From an uncultured Saprospiraceae bacterium (GTDB lineage: Bacteria > Bacteroidota > Bacteroidia > Chitinophagales > Saprospiraceae): DNA of 64,000 nucleotides. Location of the stretch: positions 1 through 64,000 of the forward strand of contig CALMSO010000031.1 of assembly GCA_937872385.1 (NCBI GenBank), written 5' to 3'. Of the stretch, positions 1-8,036 are shown one piece after another. The translations under genes were made by a program, and so were the position numbers. The notes below the pieces were generated by a model. It did no database searches, was not told the DNA's origin, and was given only the letters and a program-made list of their open reading frames with translations. Numbering within the stretch: position 1 is the first letter of the stretch; each line of letters starts with the position of its first letter.

Positions 1-286
1 CGCGCTCAGCCACGTCAAGAAAGCCCCGCCTACCGAAACACTCACGACCAGCCATACACAGGAATTGGTGGACTGGGGCCGCAGCCAATTGGATGCCGAA
101 TACCTCGAAAAAGCCATTCAGGAGCTACCGGAAGGCTATCGGGCCGTATTCGTATTGATAGAAGTAGAAGGATTTTCGCACAGAGAAGTATCGGAAATGT
201 TGGGAATTTCGGTGGGCACGTCCAAATCGCAGTTGTTTCACGCCAAGAAACGGCTGCGCGAAGCCATTACACGGTATGAACGTTAA
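1..286 (+). CDS. ECF-type RNA polymerase sigma factor, C-terminal part (cut by window edge)
   Basis: The reading frame is open from the first bases of the window to a TAA at 284-286, so the N-terminus with sigma region 2 lies outside. What remains is sigma region 4, the helix-turn-helix that reads the -35/-33 promoter element: an [11 protein letters not shown] stretch, then [20 protein letters not shown], then basic residues (AKKRLRE). This is the usual ending of Bacteroidota ECF sigma factors. Eleven bases separate it from the next gene, whose product looks like a membrane anti-sigma factor, and an exported DUF4097-like gene follows. Sigma/anti-sigma/DUF4097 trios are common in the phylum. 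The target regulon cannot be deduced. Confidence 0.9.
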   Translation, partial: ALSHVKKAPPTETLTTSHTQELVDWGRSQLDAEYLEKAIQELPEGYRAVFVLIEVEGFSHREVSEMLGISVGTSKSQLFHAKKRLREAITRYER

Positions 287-296
287 ATATTGAGTT

Positions 297-917
297 ATGG
301 AACAACATCATTCCACCTTACAGGAAGCCATTGAGCGATTGCCGCGCTATGCGCCCGATGCTTCGGTTTGGAAAAATATAACGCAGCAACTCGACGCAGA
401 CGCAGCGGAAGCACCTTTGCAAGCCGCCATAGAGCAGTTGCCCACCTACGCCCCGCCCCCGGAAGTGTGGGAACGCATCGCCCATGACCTGCACGCGCCG
501 CCTTTTGTGCTGCGCCAACTGCGCGCTACACGGGTAGCTTGGGGTGCTGTGGCCGCTACCCTCTTGCTCGGCATCGTCAGTTGGATATTCTGGCTCCGGC
601 AGCCCCCCGACTCACCGGAAATAGTGCAAACCAGCCATACCGAAGCCCCTGCTGCACCAATGCCTTCGCCTGCCGACTGGGATGAGGACGAAGCTGTTAT
701 AGAACATATTCAAAAGCAATACACCCAACGCGCGGCGCTGTTTGCTATACCAGCAGCTGAAGATTTACTCAGTGACTTAAAAGAACTGAACGAGGCCAAA
801 GCGGAAATTAAAACCATGATGCAAAAATACGGACACGACGCTCAACTGGTACGCACCATTGCACAAATTGAACGCGAGCGCTCTGCTATTATTAAAAAAA
901 TGGCACAGGAAATTTAA
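297..917 (+). CDS. Single-pass membrane protein, probable anti-sigma factor
   Basis: A 206-residue protein with a cytoplasmic N-terminal half, one hydrophobic segment at about residues 81-100 (VAWGAVAATLLLGIVSWIFW) and a C-terminal half rich in charged residues predicted to be helical. The N-terminal part contains the same ~26-residue motif twice (about residues 8-33 and 41-66): LQ-A-IE-LP-YAP---VW--I---L. No zinc-binding HxxxCxxC motif of classical anti-sigma factors is visible. The assignment rests on position directly after the sigma factor gene and on topology (cytoplasmic domain, one TM segment, periplasmic tail). It would hold the sigma factor at the membrane until a signal releases it. 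Family membership is inferred, not recognised. Confidence 0.65.
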   Translation: MEQHHSTLQEAIERLPRYAPDASVWKNITQQLDADAAEAPLQAAIEQLPTYAPPPEVWERIAHDLHAPPFVLRQLRATRVAWGAVAATLLLGIVSWIFWLRQPPDSPEIVQTSHTEAPAAPMPSPADWDEDEAVIEHIQKQYTQRAALFAIPAAEDLLSDLKELNEAKAEIKTMMQKYGHDAQLVRTIAQIERERSAIIKKMAQEI

Positions 918-918
918 T

Positions 919-960
919 GAACAGCGAACCGCCAACAGCGAATAGCGAACAACGAACCAA
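919..960. repeat. Heptanucleotide-period array (GAACAGC-type), six units
   Basis: Immediately after the stop of the anti-sigma-like gene come six consecutive 7-nt units: GAACAGC, GAACCGC, CAACAGC, GAATAGC, GAACAAC, GAACCAA. The register is kept without slippage. A related array lies at 62899-62940. Confidence 0.75.
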
Positions 961-1006
961 CATCCCATTTTATTGAAACCCATATTATGATTAAAAAGAA
1001 GAAACG

Positions 1007-1900
1007 ATGCAATATAAAAACCTGATCTTGTTAAGCTTGTGCTGTTGGGTGTCGAGTGTAGAAGCCCAGACGACGGTGCAGGTAATCACCAAAAAGATTG
1101 AAAAGACCTTTGCGTATCGGCAAGGCTATGAAGTGAATGTGGAAGGTGAAAAAGCAGAGGTCATTGTGGAAAGCTGGGACCGCGACGAGATAAAAATCCA
1201 GTTGGAACTGACCGCCCGGCACCCCGACAAAGCAGTGGCTGAAAAAGACCTCGCCGCCATCAAATACTTAGCCGATCGGGTGAAGAACAAAATCTATGTG
1301 CGCAATTACCTCTCGGTGGCTGAAGACGCGCCCGAACCCCAGGCTGTACTATCGGCTCGATACCTCATCTACGTACCCGAAACATGCCCCGTGTATCTGA
1401 AAAACTACTTCGGCACTATCAACGTGAGCAACCTGCTCAACAGCGTGAAAATCAATAGTGAATTTAGTAAAATCGGGCTGAATAACGTGCAGGGCATGAT
1501 GGACATACGCACCCGGTTTGGAGATTTGGTGGGTGCCAACCTGGATGGCGACATGAAACTCAATGCCCGCCGCTCGGACATTACCCTGCGCGACATAAAG
1601 GGGCACTATGACCTCACCGCACAGTACGGCGTGATGAAAATCTTTGCCGCACCAGGGCTGCTTAGCCTCAATATCAATGCTGAAAAAACCGATGTTTTTG
1701 TTTATAATGCCAATCCGGCAATCTTTGGCTATAACATTTCCGCTCAGGCCGGCAACGTGACCCTGCCCGCCAATTTGCAATTTGAATACTTGCAAAATAC
1801 CGAGCAAGTGAAACGCATTCAGTTTAAACCGATTACAGAATACTACGCCACCATCACCATCAGCGTGTCCTTCGGCGATATTTTTGTAGGTGGCAAATAG
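1007..1900 (+). CDS. Exported DUF4097-like (putative adhesin / beta-helix) protein
   Basis: The 297-residue product starts with a typical signal peptide (MQYKNLILLSLCCWVSSVEAQ, cleavage probably after AQ). The mature part first has an alternating beta-rich segment with VIVESWDRDEIKIQLEL. A run of short repeats about 20-22 residues apart follows (INVSNLLNSVKINSEFSKIGLNNV, DLVGANLDGDMKLNARRSDI and similar), the pattern of DUF4097-type proteins that form a small right-handed beta-helix. It follows a sigma/anti-sigma pair and is probably co-transcribed. The family is named for its fold and has no settled function; envelope-stress sensing or structural roles have been proposed. The start is supported by the signal peptide. 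Confidence 0.7.
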   Translation: MQYKNLILLSLCCWVSSVEAQTTVQVITKKIEKTFAYRQGYEVNVEGEKAEVIVESWDRDEIKIQLELTARHPDKAVAEKDLAAIKYLADRVKNKIYVRNYLSVAEDAPEPQAVLSARYLIYVPETCPVYLKNYFGTINVSNLLNSVKINSEFSKIGLNNVQGMMDIRTRFGDLVGANLDGDMKLNARRSDITLRDIKGHYDLTAQYGVMKIFAAPGLLSLNINAEKTDVFVYNANPAIFGYNISAQAGNVTLPANLQFEYLQNTEQVKRIQFKPITEYYATITISVSFGDIFVGGK

Positions 1901-1919
1901 ACGCTCTGCAAGCGCTATT
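1896..1919. terminator. Hairpin between convergent genes, overlapping both stop codons
   Basis: AATAG-A-CGCT, loop CTGCA, AGCG-CTATT: a nine-pair stem with one bulged A. The TAG stop of the + strand gene (1898-1900) and the TAG stop of the - strand gene (1915-1917) lie in opposite arms. No T-run follows on either side, so termination strength is uncertain. Confidence 0.4.
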
Positions 1920-2622
1920 CTACCGTGATTTGGCGGCTAATTGGTGCCGACCAAGCCTGGTCATTGTCCATCACGCGCAAGCTAACCCGATAAGTGCCTG
2001 CCTGCGGGAAGATAAAGTCAATGGTATTGCGCACGGTTTCGGTTTTGTAAAAACCCTCAATATCGTACTCGTACTTCATTATTTTTCCGCCCCAGCGCGC
2101 GTCAGCATCGAAGCTTTTATCTGCGCTGATACGCACCTGCCCTGGCGCTACGGCGTCGGTCTGGATCAGCTCCAGCACGGGCACCGGCAGTTTGTTTTCC
2201 AATGCATTGAGTTCTACCAGCACAAAGGAAGAAAGCCCCTGAGGATCAGTGACTTTTACCGCAAAGGAGAAAAAACCAGCCTTGAGGGCCCGAAACTGCA
2301 GCTCGCCCTGCTCCACCCCGGTGATGTCCACTGAAGTATTATTGAGGATATTTCCTTTGTATAGCACCAGCCCGTTGTCCAACTTGGAAGCCGACAACAA
2401 ACGCGCTGTCTGGTCGTCTTTGATGCTGAACTGAAAAGTGTACAGATTGTCAATACCAAATTTGAATGTATCGCGCAGGCTTTCCTCGTTATTGATGCGA
2501 ATGGTTGGCGCATTCTTATCGAAAGGTGTGCCCACTTCGCCATCGCTGCGGTTTTTCTTGTTGCAAGACACTACGGCCAGCACCGTCAGCAGGAAAAGTA
2601 TCTGGATGCTAAATGCTTTCAT
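1915..2622 (-). CDS. Lipoprotein with C-terminal PKD-like domain
   Basis: A 235-residue protein with a type II signal peptide: hydrophobic core (IQILFLLTVLAVVSC) and lipobox AVVSC, with Cys about residue 20 followed by NKKNRSDG. It should be lipid-anchored in the envelope. The last ~90 residues resemble a PKD fold: PVLELIQTD near the start of the domain, a KSFDADARWGGKIMKYEYDI segment in the middle and a closing strand ending in WSAPISRQITVE. Its start codon lies one base after the stop of the 1734-residue T9SS protein gene, so the two are almost certainly co-transcribed and perhaps translationally coupled. It may be an accessory or anchor for that secreted protein, but nothing in the sequence proves this. 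Confidence 0.75.
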   Translation of the reverse strand: MKAFSIQILFLLTVLAVVSCNKKNRSDGEVGTPFDKNAPTIRINNEESLRDTFKFGIDNLYTFQFSIKDDQTARLLSASKLDNGLVLYKGNILNNTSVDITGVEQGELQFRALKAGFFSFAVKVTDPQGLSSFVLVELNALENKLPVPVLELIQTDAVAPGQVRISADKSFDADARWGGKIMKYEYDIEGFYKTETVRNTIDFIFPQAGTYRVSLRVMDNDQAWSAPISRQITVE

Positions 2623-2623
2623 A

Positions 2624-5600
2624 TTAAAAACCTTGTTTCAACAATTTGTAAATGATATTCGTATGCTTGTTTTCAATTCGCAATAAATAGATGCCGTTAT
2701 TCAGGCGCAGATCGCTGTTATTTATCAACAATTGTTGGGGCGTATGGGCGTTTATTTCCATTTCTTGCACAAAATGAGTGCGGCCCAGCAAATCCGTCAA
2801 TGCCACGCGGTAAGTGTCGGTGGCTTCCACTTTTAGTACAACCGTCAATTGTTCGTAGAATGGATTGGGAAATGCCGCTACCTGAATGCTATTGTCAAGG
2901 CCCGAAGCATCTTGGCTGCGTGCAGCTACCTCATCGGGCTGCAGCCCCGACGAAGGCATGGCGCGCACCGTGACGAGGTTTTCCTTCATAATGGTATTGT
3001 CACAACCATCCTGGTCGGTTACTTGCAGTTGCACGTCAAATTGACCTACTACATTATAAAAATAGAACGGCTCCGCTCTGCCACTCCAGCCATTATCGCC
3101 AAATTTCCAGTAATAGCTATAATTAGGATTTACTTCCGTAAGTCGGAATTGAACCACTTGACCTTCCATAATATCGGGCGTGGGCGTTACTCGGAAATCC
3201 GCTACCGGTGCCTGTACATTGACTTCTAGAGGGATACGCACCGACTCGCAAGCCGTTATTTGCGACTGCACATAAATAATTCGGTTGTTATTTAATGCTC
3301 TGAGTACCAACAACTCGCTCGACGAAAGCGGCTCCGTAGCCTCAGCAGTAGCAAACCAAAGGGTTTGGGCCTGTGCAAACTGCACATTGCGCCCCAGCAA
3401 GAAAGCATCGCTGCCCTTGCAAACTGGTGCATTGCCATTGACCGTGACTACCGGCGGCAATAGCTGGATATTGCGATTGGTAATGCTGGCAGTACCCGTT
3501 GAAACCTTTCCTTCGGCGTCGGTGACCGTCACGGTGTGACTCCCCACCGGCAATCCGGTAGCATCAGGTGATGTAGCACCATTGCTCCACCGATAGGTGT
3601 AAGGCGGCGTGCCCGCGCCAGGCGTCACTGTAATGCTTCCGCCAATAGCTTCGGCAGCCGTACAGGGTATGTCGTTTACATTGAAGGTCAGGCGCAGAAA
3701 ATCCACTGGATTGATGTCCACTTCTCTGGTAAAGGTATTGGAACAGCCGTCTTGGTCGGTTACGGTCAATCGGGCATTGAAAACGCCGGTATTCGGATAA
3801 GCGTACAGCGAATTGAGTTGCGAGCTGGTATTGCCATCGCCGAAATTCCAGATATAAACCGGATAGGTAGTGACCGTTGGTTGGAAAGAGAGCATTTCAT
3901 TGACCGTTGCTAATCCATTCTGGCTTACAGAAAAAGAAGCATCCGGGATTTGCACTTGCAGCCTTACGCTGTCGCGCGCCGACTGGCACCCATTTCTTTG
4001 AGCGGCCAGATAAATCGTGCTGGATTCAGCAATATTGTTGATTGTAAAAGTTGGTCCTACGCCCAGGAGGTTGTCATTATCATCGTACCAAAGGTATCCG
4101 GCCGAGGGGTTGGCGGAGGAGCCGCGGAGCAGCAGGTTATCTTGATAGCAAATGGGCGAACGGGCGTTGGTAAGAATCGTCGGCAACGCTGGAGTAGCAG
4201 TAATAGCGCTTAGTTCTACCGTGCGCGTCAGGCTGAGGCCATTGGCATCGGTAAAAGTGACAGCATACATGCCTTCGGCGAGGCCGCTGACCGTAGCGCC
4301 GGTGGCACCCGTACTCCAAGTAAGCGTGTAAGGCACTGGTGCGTTGACCACCTCAGCGGTGATAGCGCCGGTCGCTTGTCCTTCGCAGGCGGGTCGTGTG
4401 GCATTCAGCACTAAGGAAGTTTCGTTGGTTGAGATCACTCCGACCGTCAAGAATCTGGAATCTAAGCAGTTATTAGCACTCAAAACATCGAGGCGCACGC
4501 GGTAGTTGCCTGGCAGCAAGAATGTATGGGTCGGCGACATCGTTGTGGAGGTATTGCCATCATTGAAAAACCAGGTATAAGTAAGCGTACTGTCAATGGT
4601 ATTGGGGGTAAATGTAATTTGATTGCCTTCTACAATGAGCATACTGCTGGCGGAGAAAGTAGCGTCTATCAGCTCCGAGCTTACATTTGCCCGTTCGCGG
4701 GTATTGCTTCGGCAGCCTCCTGCGCGAGATTCCACGAAGAGGTTGGGTGGCAAGTCGCGTCCCAGTACATTGAAGATATTGGTCACAGCCAATAGGTTTC
4801 CGTCTTCGGCCGCATCGTACCAGTGATAAGACAAATTGCTTTGCTGCGGCGAGTAGGCATAAATCGTAATGGCTTCATTGGGGCATACAAAAGAACTCCC
4901 GAACAGCGCTATCGTTGGGGGGGGCAGCACGCCTACTTCAGAGACGATACGCACCGTTTCGAGCCTCGACTGCCCCTCGGAGTCGGTCACAGTAAGGGTA
5001 TAATTGCCTGGTGCAAGATTGCTAATGGTATTAGTTGTAGCTCCGGTGCTCCATTGAAAGCTGAAAGGCGGTTTGCCATTAAAAACCGTAGCCGTTGCCG
5101 AGCCATTTGTATCATCGGCGCAAGCCACATTGCTAATAGCGAGCGAAACGACCATATCGGCAGCAGAAACCACGCGGATAATTTGGGAAGACGATGCGGT
5201 GCAGCCCACCGAGTCTATCACGGCCATTGTAACGGTAAATAAGCCAATACTTTCAAATACCTTTTCGACAGCAGGTCCGCTCCCGATGCTACCATCGCCA
5301 AAATCCCAGGCATACTGGCTGCCTGCTACCACTACATTGGCATTAAAACTGATACTGCCTCCTTCATTGATAACGCTCGAAGAAGCGGTAAATGTGGGGT
5401 CGGGGCTGGTCACTTGTACCAATACCGATGCCCGCCCCGGCGAAAAACAACCGTTGAAAAAAGCTTCTACGTAGGCTTCCTGCGTTTCCTGGATATTAAG
5501 TATCGGATAAGAAGCGCCATTGTATAATAAATTGCCGCCAGCGGGCGCATCGTACCAGCGATATTCGGCATCGGCTACATTGGTAATGGCGGCCAGAATG

Positions 5601-7828
5601 ACATTATCACCAGCACAAACCACCGAGCCACCGTTGATGCTCACCTCCGGAATTTCAATAGGCGGATTCACCGCTCGAACCGTCACCGATTCGATACGAA
5701 CATTGCCTGCGGCATCCGTGATAGACACCGTATAATCGCCCGCGCCGAGGTCGGTCAGGATACTCCCCGTAGCGTCGTTGCTCCAAGCAAAAGAATAAGG
5801 CGGCGTGCCAGTAGCCACTTCCACCGAAATACTCCCGTTGGTATCATCGGCGCAAAGCACGTCCACCACATTGAAAGCTACGCCAAGCGCGCCTCGCGCT
5901 GTGATACGAATGATTTTACTGCTCGTTTCCGAACAGCCGTCGGTGAATGAAGCCGTGAGTTTTACTTCATAAATGCCCGGATTGTTGAAAATATGCCTTG
6001 CCGTATTGCCGCGCGCGGTATTGCCATCGCCAAAGGCCCATTCGTAGGTCTGGTTGGGGTCAAAACCGATCGAAGCAAAATCAATTGCCAGCCCAGCTGG
6101 AGCAATCGTAGCGGAGGCCTCAAACTCAGAGTACAACTGAATAACTTGTATGTCAACCGGTACCCTTTCAGATGCACAGCCGCCGGCGCGCGTTTCGACG
6201 TAAAGCGCACTATTTTCCTGCACATTGAACAAAATCAATGGATTACCCTGAAAAATCGGGGCACTTCCAGTAGGTGTATTGTACCAATAAATTTCTGCTT
6301 CAGGGAGTGTAGTAATGGCGGCTACCCATATATTGCCGGATTCGCAAACGGGTCGTCCACCGTTTATAATTACATCTGGAGCCTGAATAACGCCGGGGTA
6401 TTTGGCCACCACTGTAGCCGTACCGATACCGCTTTTGCCTGCACCATCTGTAATGGTGACACTGTAAGTGCCCGGAGAAAGCCCGCTGATAGCCGGCGTA
6501 TTGGCGCCTGTGCTCCAAGCGTAGCGAATGGTGCCCACCCCATTGAATACCTGCGTGCTGATGCTGCCAGTGTTATCCGTTGAGCAAAGTGCGTCATTTA
6601 CATTAAATCCAAAAATGAGAGGGTCTTGGCTACTGCCGCTGCCATCATCCACTCCAGGAGGTGGGTCCAGCACACTGATTTGTTTAGCTTCTTCTTTAGT
6701 ACAGCCTTGCGAGGTTGTCACGCGCAAGGATACCCTGTAAACGCCTGCTTCTTCGTAAGTGTGCTCTATTTGCGGGCCGCCATTGGTCAGAATATAGCCA
6801 TCGCCCATATTCCAACGATACACTGTATTGACGGTATTTGGCTCGCCGGTAAAAAAGCGAATGCGCTCTCCTACCGTGCCCACTCTGGGCAGAAAAAGGA
6901 AGTTGACATTGGGTACATTATATACTTCAATCGAAATAGAACTTCGTTCGGAGAGACAGTTGCGTACTTCTGTTTGTGCGTACACTAAGCGATTGGCTTG
7001 CATATTGGGCAATGACAGTACATCGCCGGTATAAATCTGATTGTCAAAAATATCAAACCAGTGGTACTTTGGCTGCTCGGTTTCGTTGGTGTAAGCCAAG
7101 ATGAACGCATCGTCGCCAAGGCATACCTTCTGAGAAGGTGCCGCCAGCAAATTCGGTTTTGCAATGGTGCGATTTAGATTGACAATTTCGACGCTATCCA
7201 CAAATTCAAATAAATTCTCAACCGTTACCGTCAAATAATACGTGCCCGCCGAAAGATTGCTAATCGTTTTTTGCGTGCTGCCGGTACTCCACTTTAGCGT
7301 GTAAAAATAATCCTGATTCACATTGCCAAAAGAAACGTTAGCTGTAGCAAAACCATTATCATCAGCATCGCACAACACATCATCTTTGACAAAGGTGACA
7401 TTAGCCTGCAAGGTGCGAAACACATAAGGATTGGCGGGTGTGCCCACCGGAACGGCGCTGTCGAACATTAGCTTATCAATAACTGGCAAAACGACGTTGG
7501 ACGTAGTGCGATGCACCCAGAATTCTATCTCCTCGTTGCCCCCATTGCTATACACAAAAAGGGTAATGAGGTAACGATTCAGTTGAGGTACAAAGACCGG
7601 TGTAGCCACGCCCCGGCACTGCCCATTGACAAAAGCCGCGATTTCATAATTGCCGTCTTGGATTTCCGTGTTATTCACCTGAATAATACCGGTGATAATC
7701 ATGGTTTCCGAAAAATCTGCTGGATTGACTGCCCAAGTGGCCGGATTCAGCGGATCGGCCTGTGCTAAGGCCAGCCTGCCAGTCAGCGCGAAAAACAGAA
7801 AGAGCGGAAGAAATTTATTAAAATTCAT
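2624..7828 (-). CDS. Giant T9SS cargo protein, six SprB-Ig-PKD units plus sorting domain
   Basis: The ATG at 7828 is preferred because it begins directly with a signal peptide (MNFNKFLPLFLFFALTGRLALAQ); an in-frame upstream ATG at 7858 would add ten residues. The product has 1734 residues. Residues ~24-140 form a module with WAVNPADF and QCRGVA motifs that recurs in the neighbouring 4103-residue protein. Then come six units of ~245 residues, each made of a SprB-like repeat (C-DD--G------NG-PPY-Y-WS-GA), an Ig_7-like domain (VC-GD---L-A...YHWYD...) and a PKD domain (Y-W-FGDG ... H-Y---G-Y-V-L-V-D--GC). The last ~80 residues are a type A T9SS sorting domain (FPNPFYEQLTV ... NGIYLLRIENK ... IYKLLKQGF). 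The protein is predicted to cross the outer membrane by T9SS and remain on the surface or be released. No catalytic domain is seen, so an adhesive or structural role is likely. Confidence 0.9.
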   Translation of the reverse strand: MNFNKFLPLFLFFALTGRLALAQADPLNPATWAVNPADFSETMIITGIIQVNNTEIQDGNYEIAAFVNGQCRGVATPVFVPQLNRYLITLFVYSNGGNEEIEFWVHRTTSNVVLPVIDKLMFDSAVPVGTPANPYVFRTLQANVTFVKDDVLCDADDNGFATANVSFGNVNQDYFYTLKWSTGSTQKTISNLSAGTYYLTVTVENLFEFVDSVEIVNLNRTIAKPNLLAAPSQKVCLGDDAFILAYTNETEQPKYHWFDIFDNQIYTGDVLSLPNMQANRLVYAQTEVRNCLSERSSISIEVYNVPNVNFLFLPRVGTVGERIRFFTGEPNTVNTVYRWNMGDGYILTNGGPQIEHTYEEAGVYRVSLRVTTSQGCTKEEAKQISVLDPPPGVDDGSGSSQDPLIFGFNVNDALCSTDNTGSISTQVFNGVGTIRYAWSTGANTPAISGLSPGTYSVTITDGAGKSGIGTATVVAKYPGVIQAPDVIINGGRPVCESGNIWVAAITTLPEAEIYWYNTPTGSAPIFQGNPLILFNVQENSALYVETRAGGCASERVPVDIQVIQLYSEFEASATIAPAGLAIDFASIGFDPNQTYEWAFGDGNTARGNTARHIFNNPGIYEVKLTASFTDGCSETSSKIIRITARGALGVAFNVVDVLCADDTNGSISVEVATGTPPYSFAWSNDATGSILTDLGAGDYTVSITDAAGNVRIESVTVRAVNPPIEIPEVSINGGSVVCAGDNVILAAITNVADAEYRWYDAPAGGNLLYNGASYPILNIQETQEAYVEAFFNGCFSPGRASVLVQVTSPDPTFTASSSVINEGGSISFNANVVVAGSQYAWDFGDGSIGSGPAVEKVFESIGLFTVTMAVIDSVGCTASSSQIIRVVSAADMVVSLAISNVACADDTNGSATATVFNGKPPFSFQWSTGATTNTISNLAPGNYTLTVTDSEGQSRLETVRIVSEVGVLPPPTIALFGSSFVCPNEAITIYAYSPQQSNLSYHWYDAAEDGNLLAVTNIFNVLGRDLPPNLFVESRAGGCRSNTRERANVSSELIDATFSASSMLIVEGNQITFTPNTIDSTLTYTWFFNDGNTSTTMSPTHTFLLPGNYRVRLDVLSANNCLDSRFLTVGVISTNETSLVLNATRPACEGQATGAITAEVVNAPVPYTLTWSTGATGATVSGLAEGMYAVTFTDANGLSLTRTVELSAITATPALPTILTNARSPICYQDNLLLRGSSANPSAGYLWYDDNDNLLGVGPTFTINNIAESSTIYLAAQRNGCQSARDSVRLQVQIPDASFSVSQNGLATVNEMLSFQPTVTTYPVYIWNFGDGNTSSQLNSLYAYPNTGVFNARLTVTDQDGCSNTFTREVDINPVDFLRLTFNVNDIPCTAAEAIGGSITVTPGAGTPPYTYRWSNGATSPDATGLPVGSHTVTVTDAEGKVSTGTASITNRNIQLLPPVVTVNGNAPVCKGSDAFLLGRNVQFAQAQTLWFATAEATEPLSSSELLVLRALNNNRIIYVQSQITACESVRIPLEVNVQAPVADFRVTPTPDIMEGQVVQFRLTEVNPNYSYYWKFGDNGWSGRAEPFYFYNVVGQFDVQLQVTDQDGCDNTIMKENLVTVRAMPSSGLQPDEVAARSQDASGLDNSIQVAAFPNPFYEQLTVVLKVEATDTYRVALTDLLGRTHFVQEMEINAHTPQQLLINNSDLRLNNGIYLLRIENKHTNIIYKLLKQGF

Positions 7829-7879
7829 GGTTATACGCTTTGTTAAATGGATAAACATTGACCGCCGCTTTTAAGAGCT

Positions 7880-8032
7880 TGTTTACATTTCATCCTTTGG
7901 GTCTGCAAATGCTCATCTATGGAACCTCACTTTGCCTTACTTCTTGCTCAGTAGCGCTGCTATGCAGCTCAAAAAACGCTTCGTAAGCACCCAAAGCTGA
8001 CCATTTTCGACTTCAGAAACGAATTTTAAACA
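7880..8032. repeat. 153-bp intergenic element with imperfect terminal inverted repeats
   Basis: The 208-bp spacer between the two giant genes contains TGTTTACATTTC at 7880-7891 and its near-inverse GAATTTTAAACA at 8021-8032 (10 of 12 positions pair). An internal GCTGC-TAT-GCAGC hairpin lies between. The right end stops five bases before the stop codon of the 4103-residue gene. No reading frame is present. It could be a small non-autonomous element or a family of intergenic repeats; no second copy is in this window. Confidence 0.35.
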
Positions 8033-8036
8033 TACC

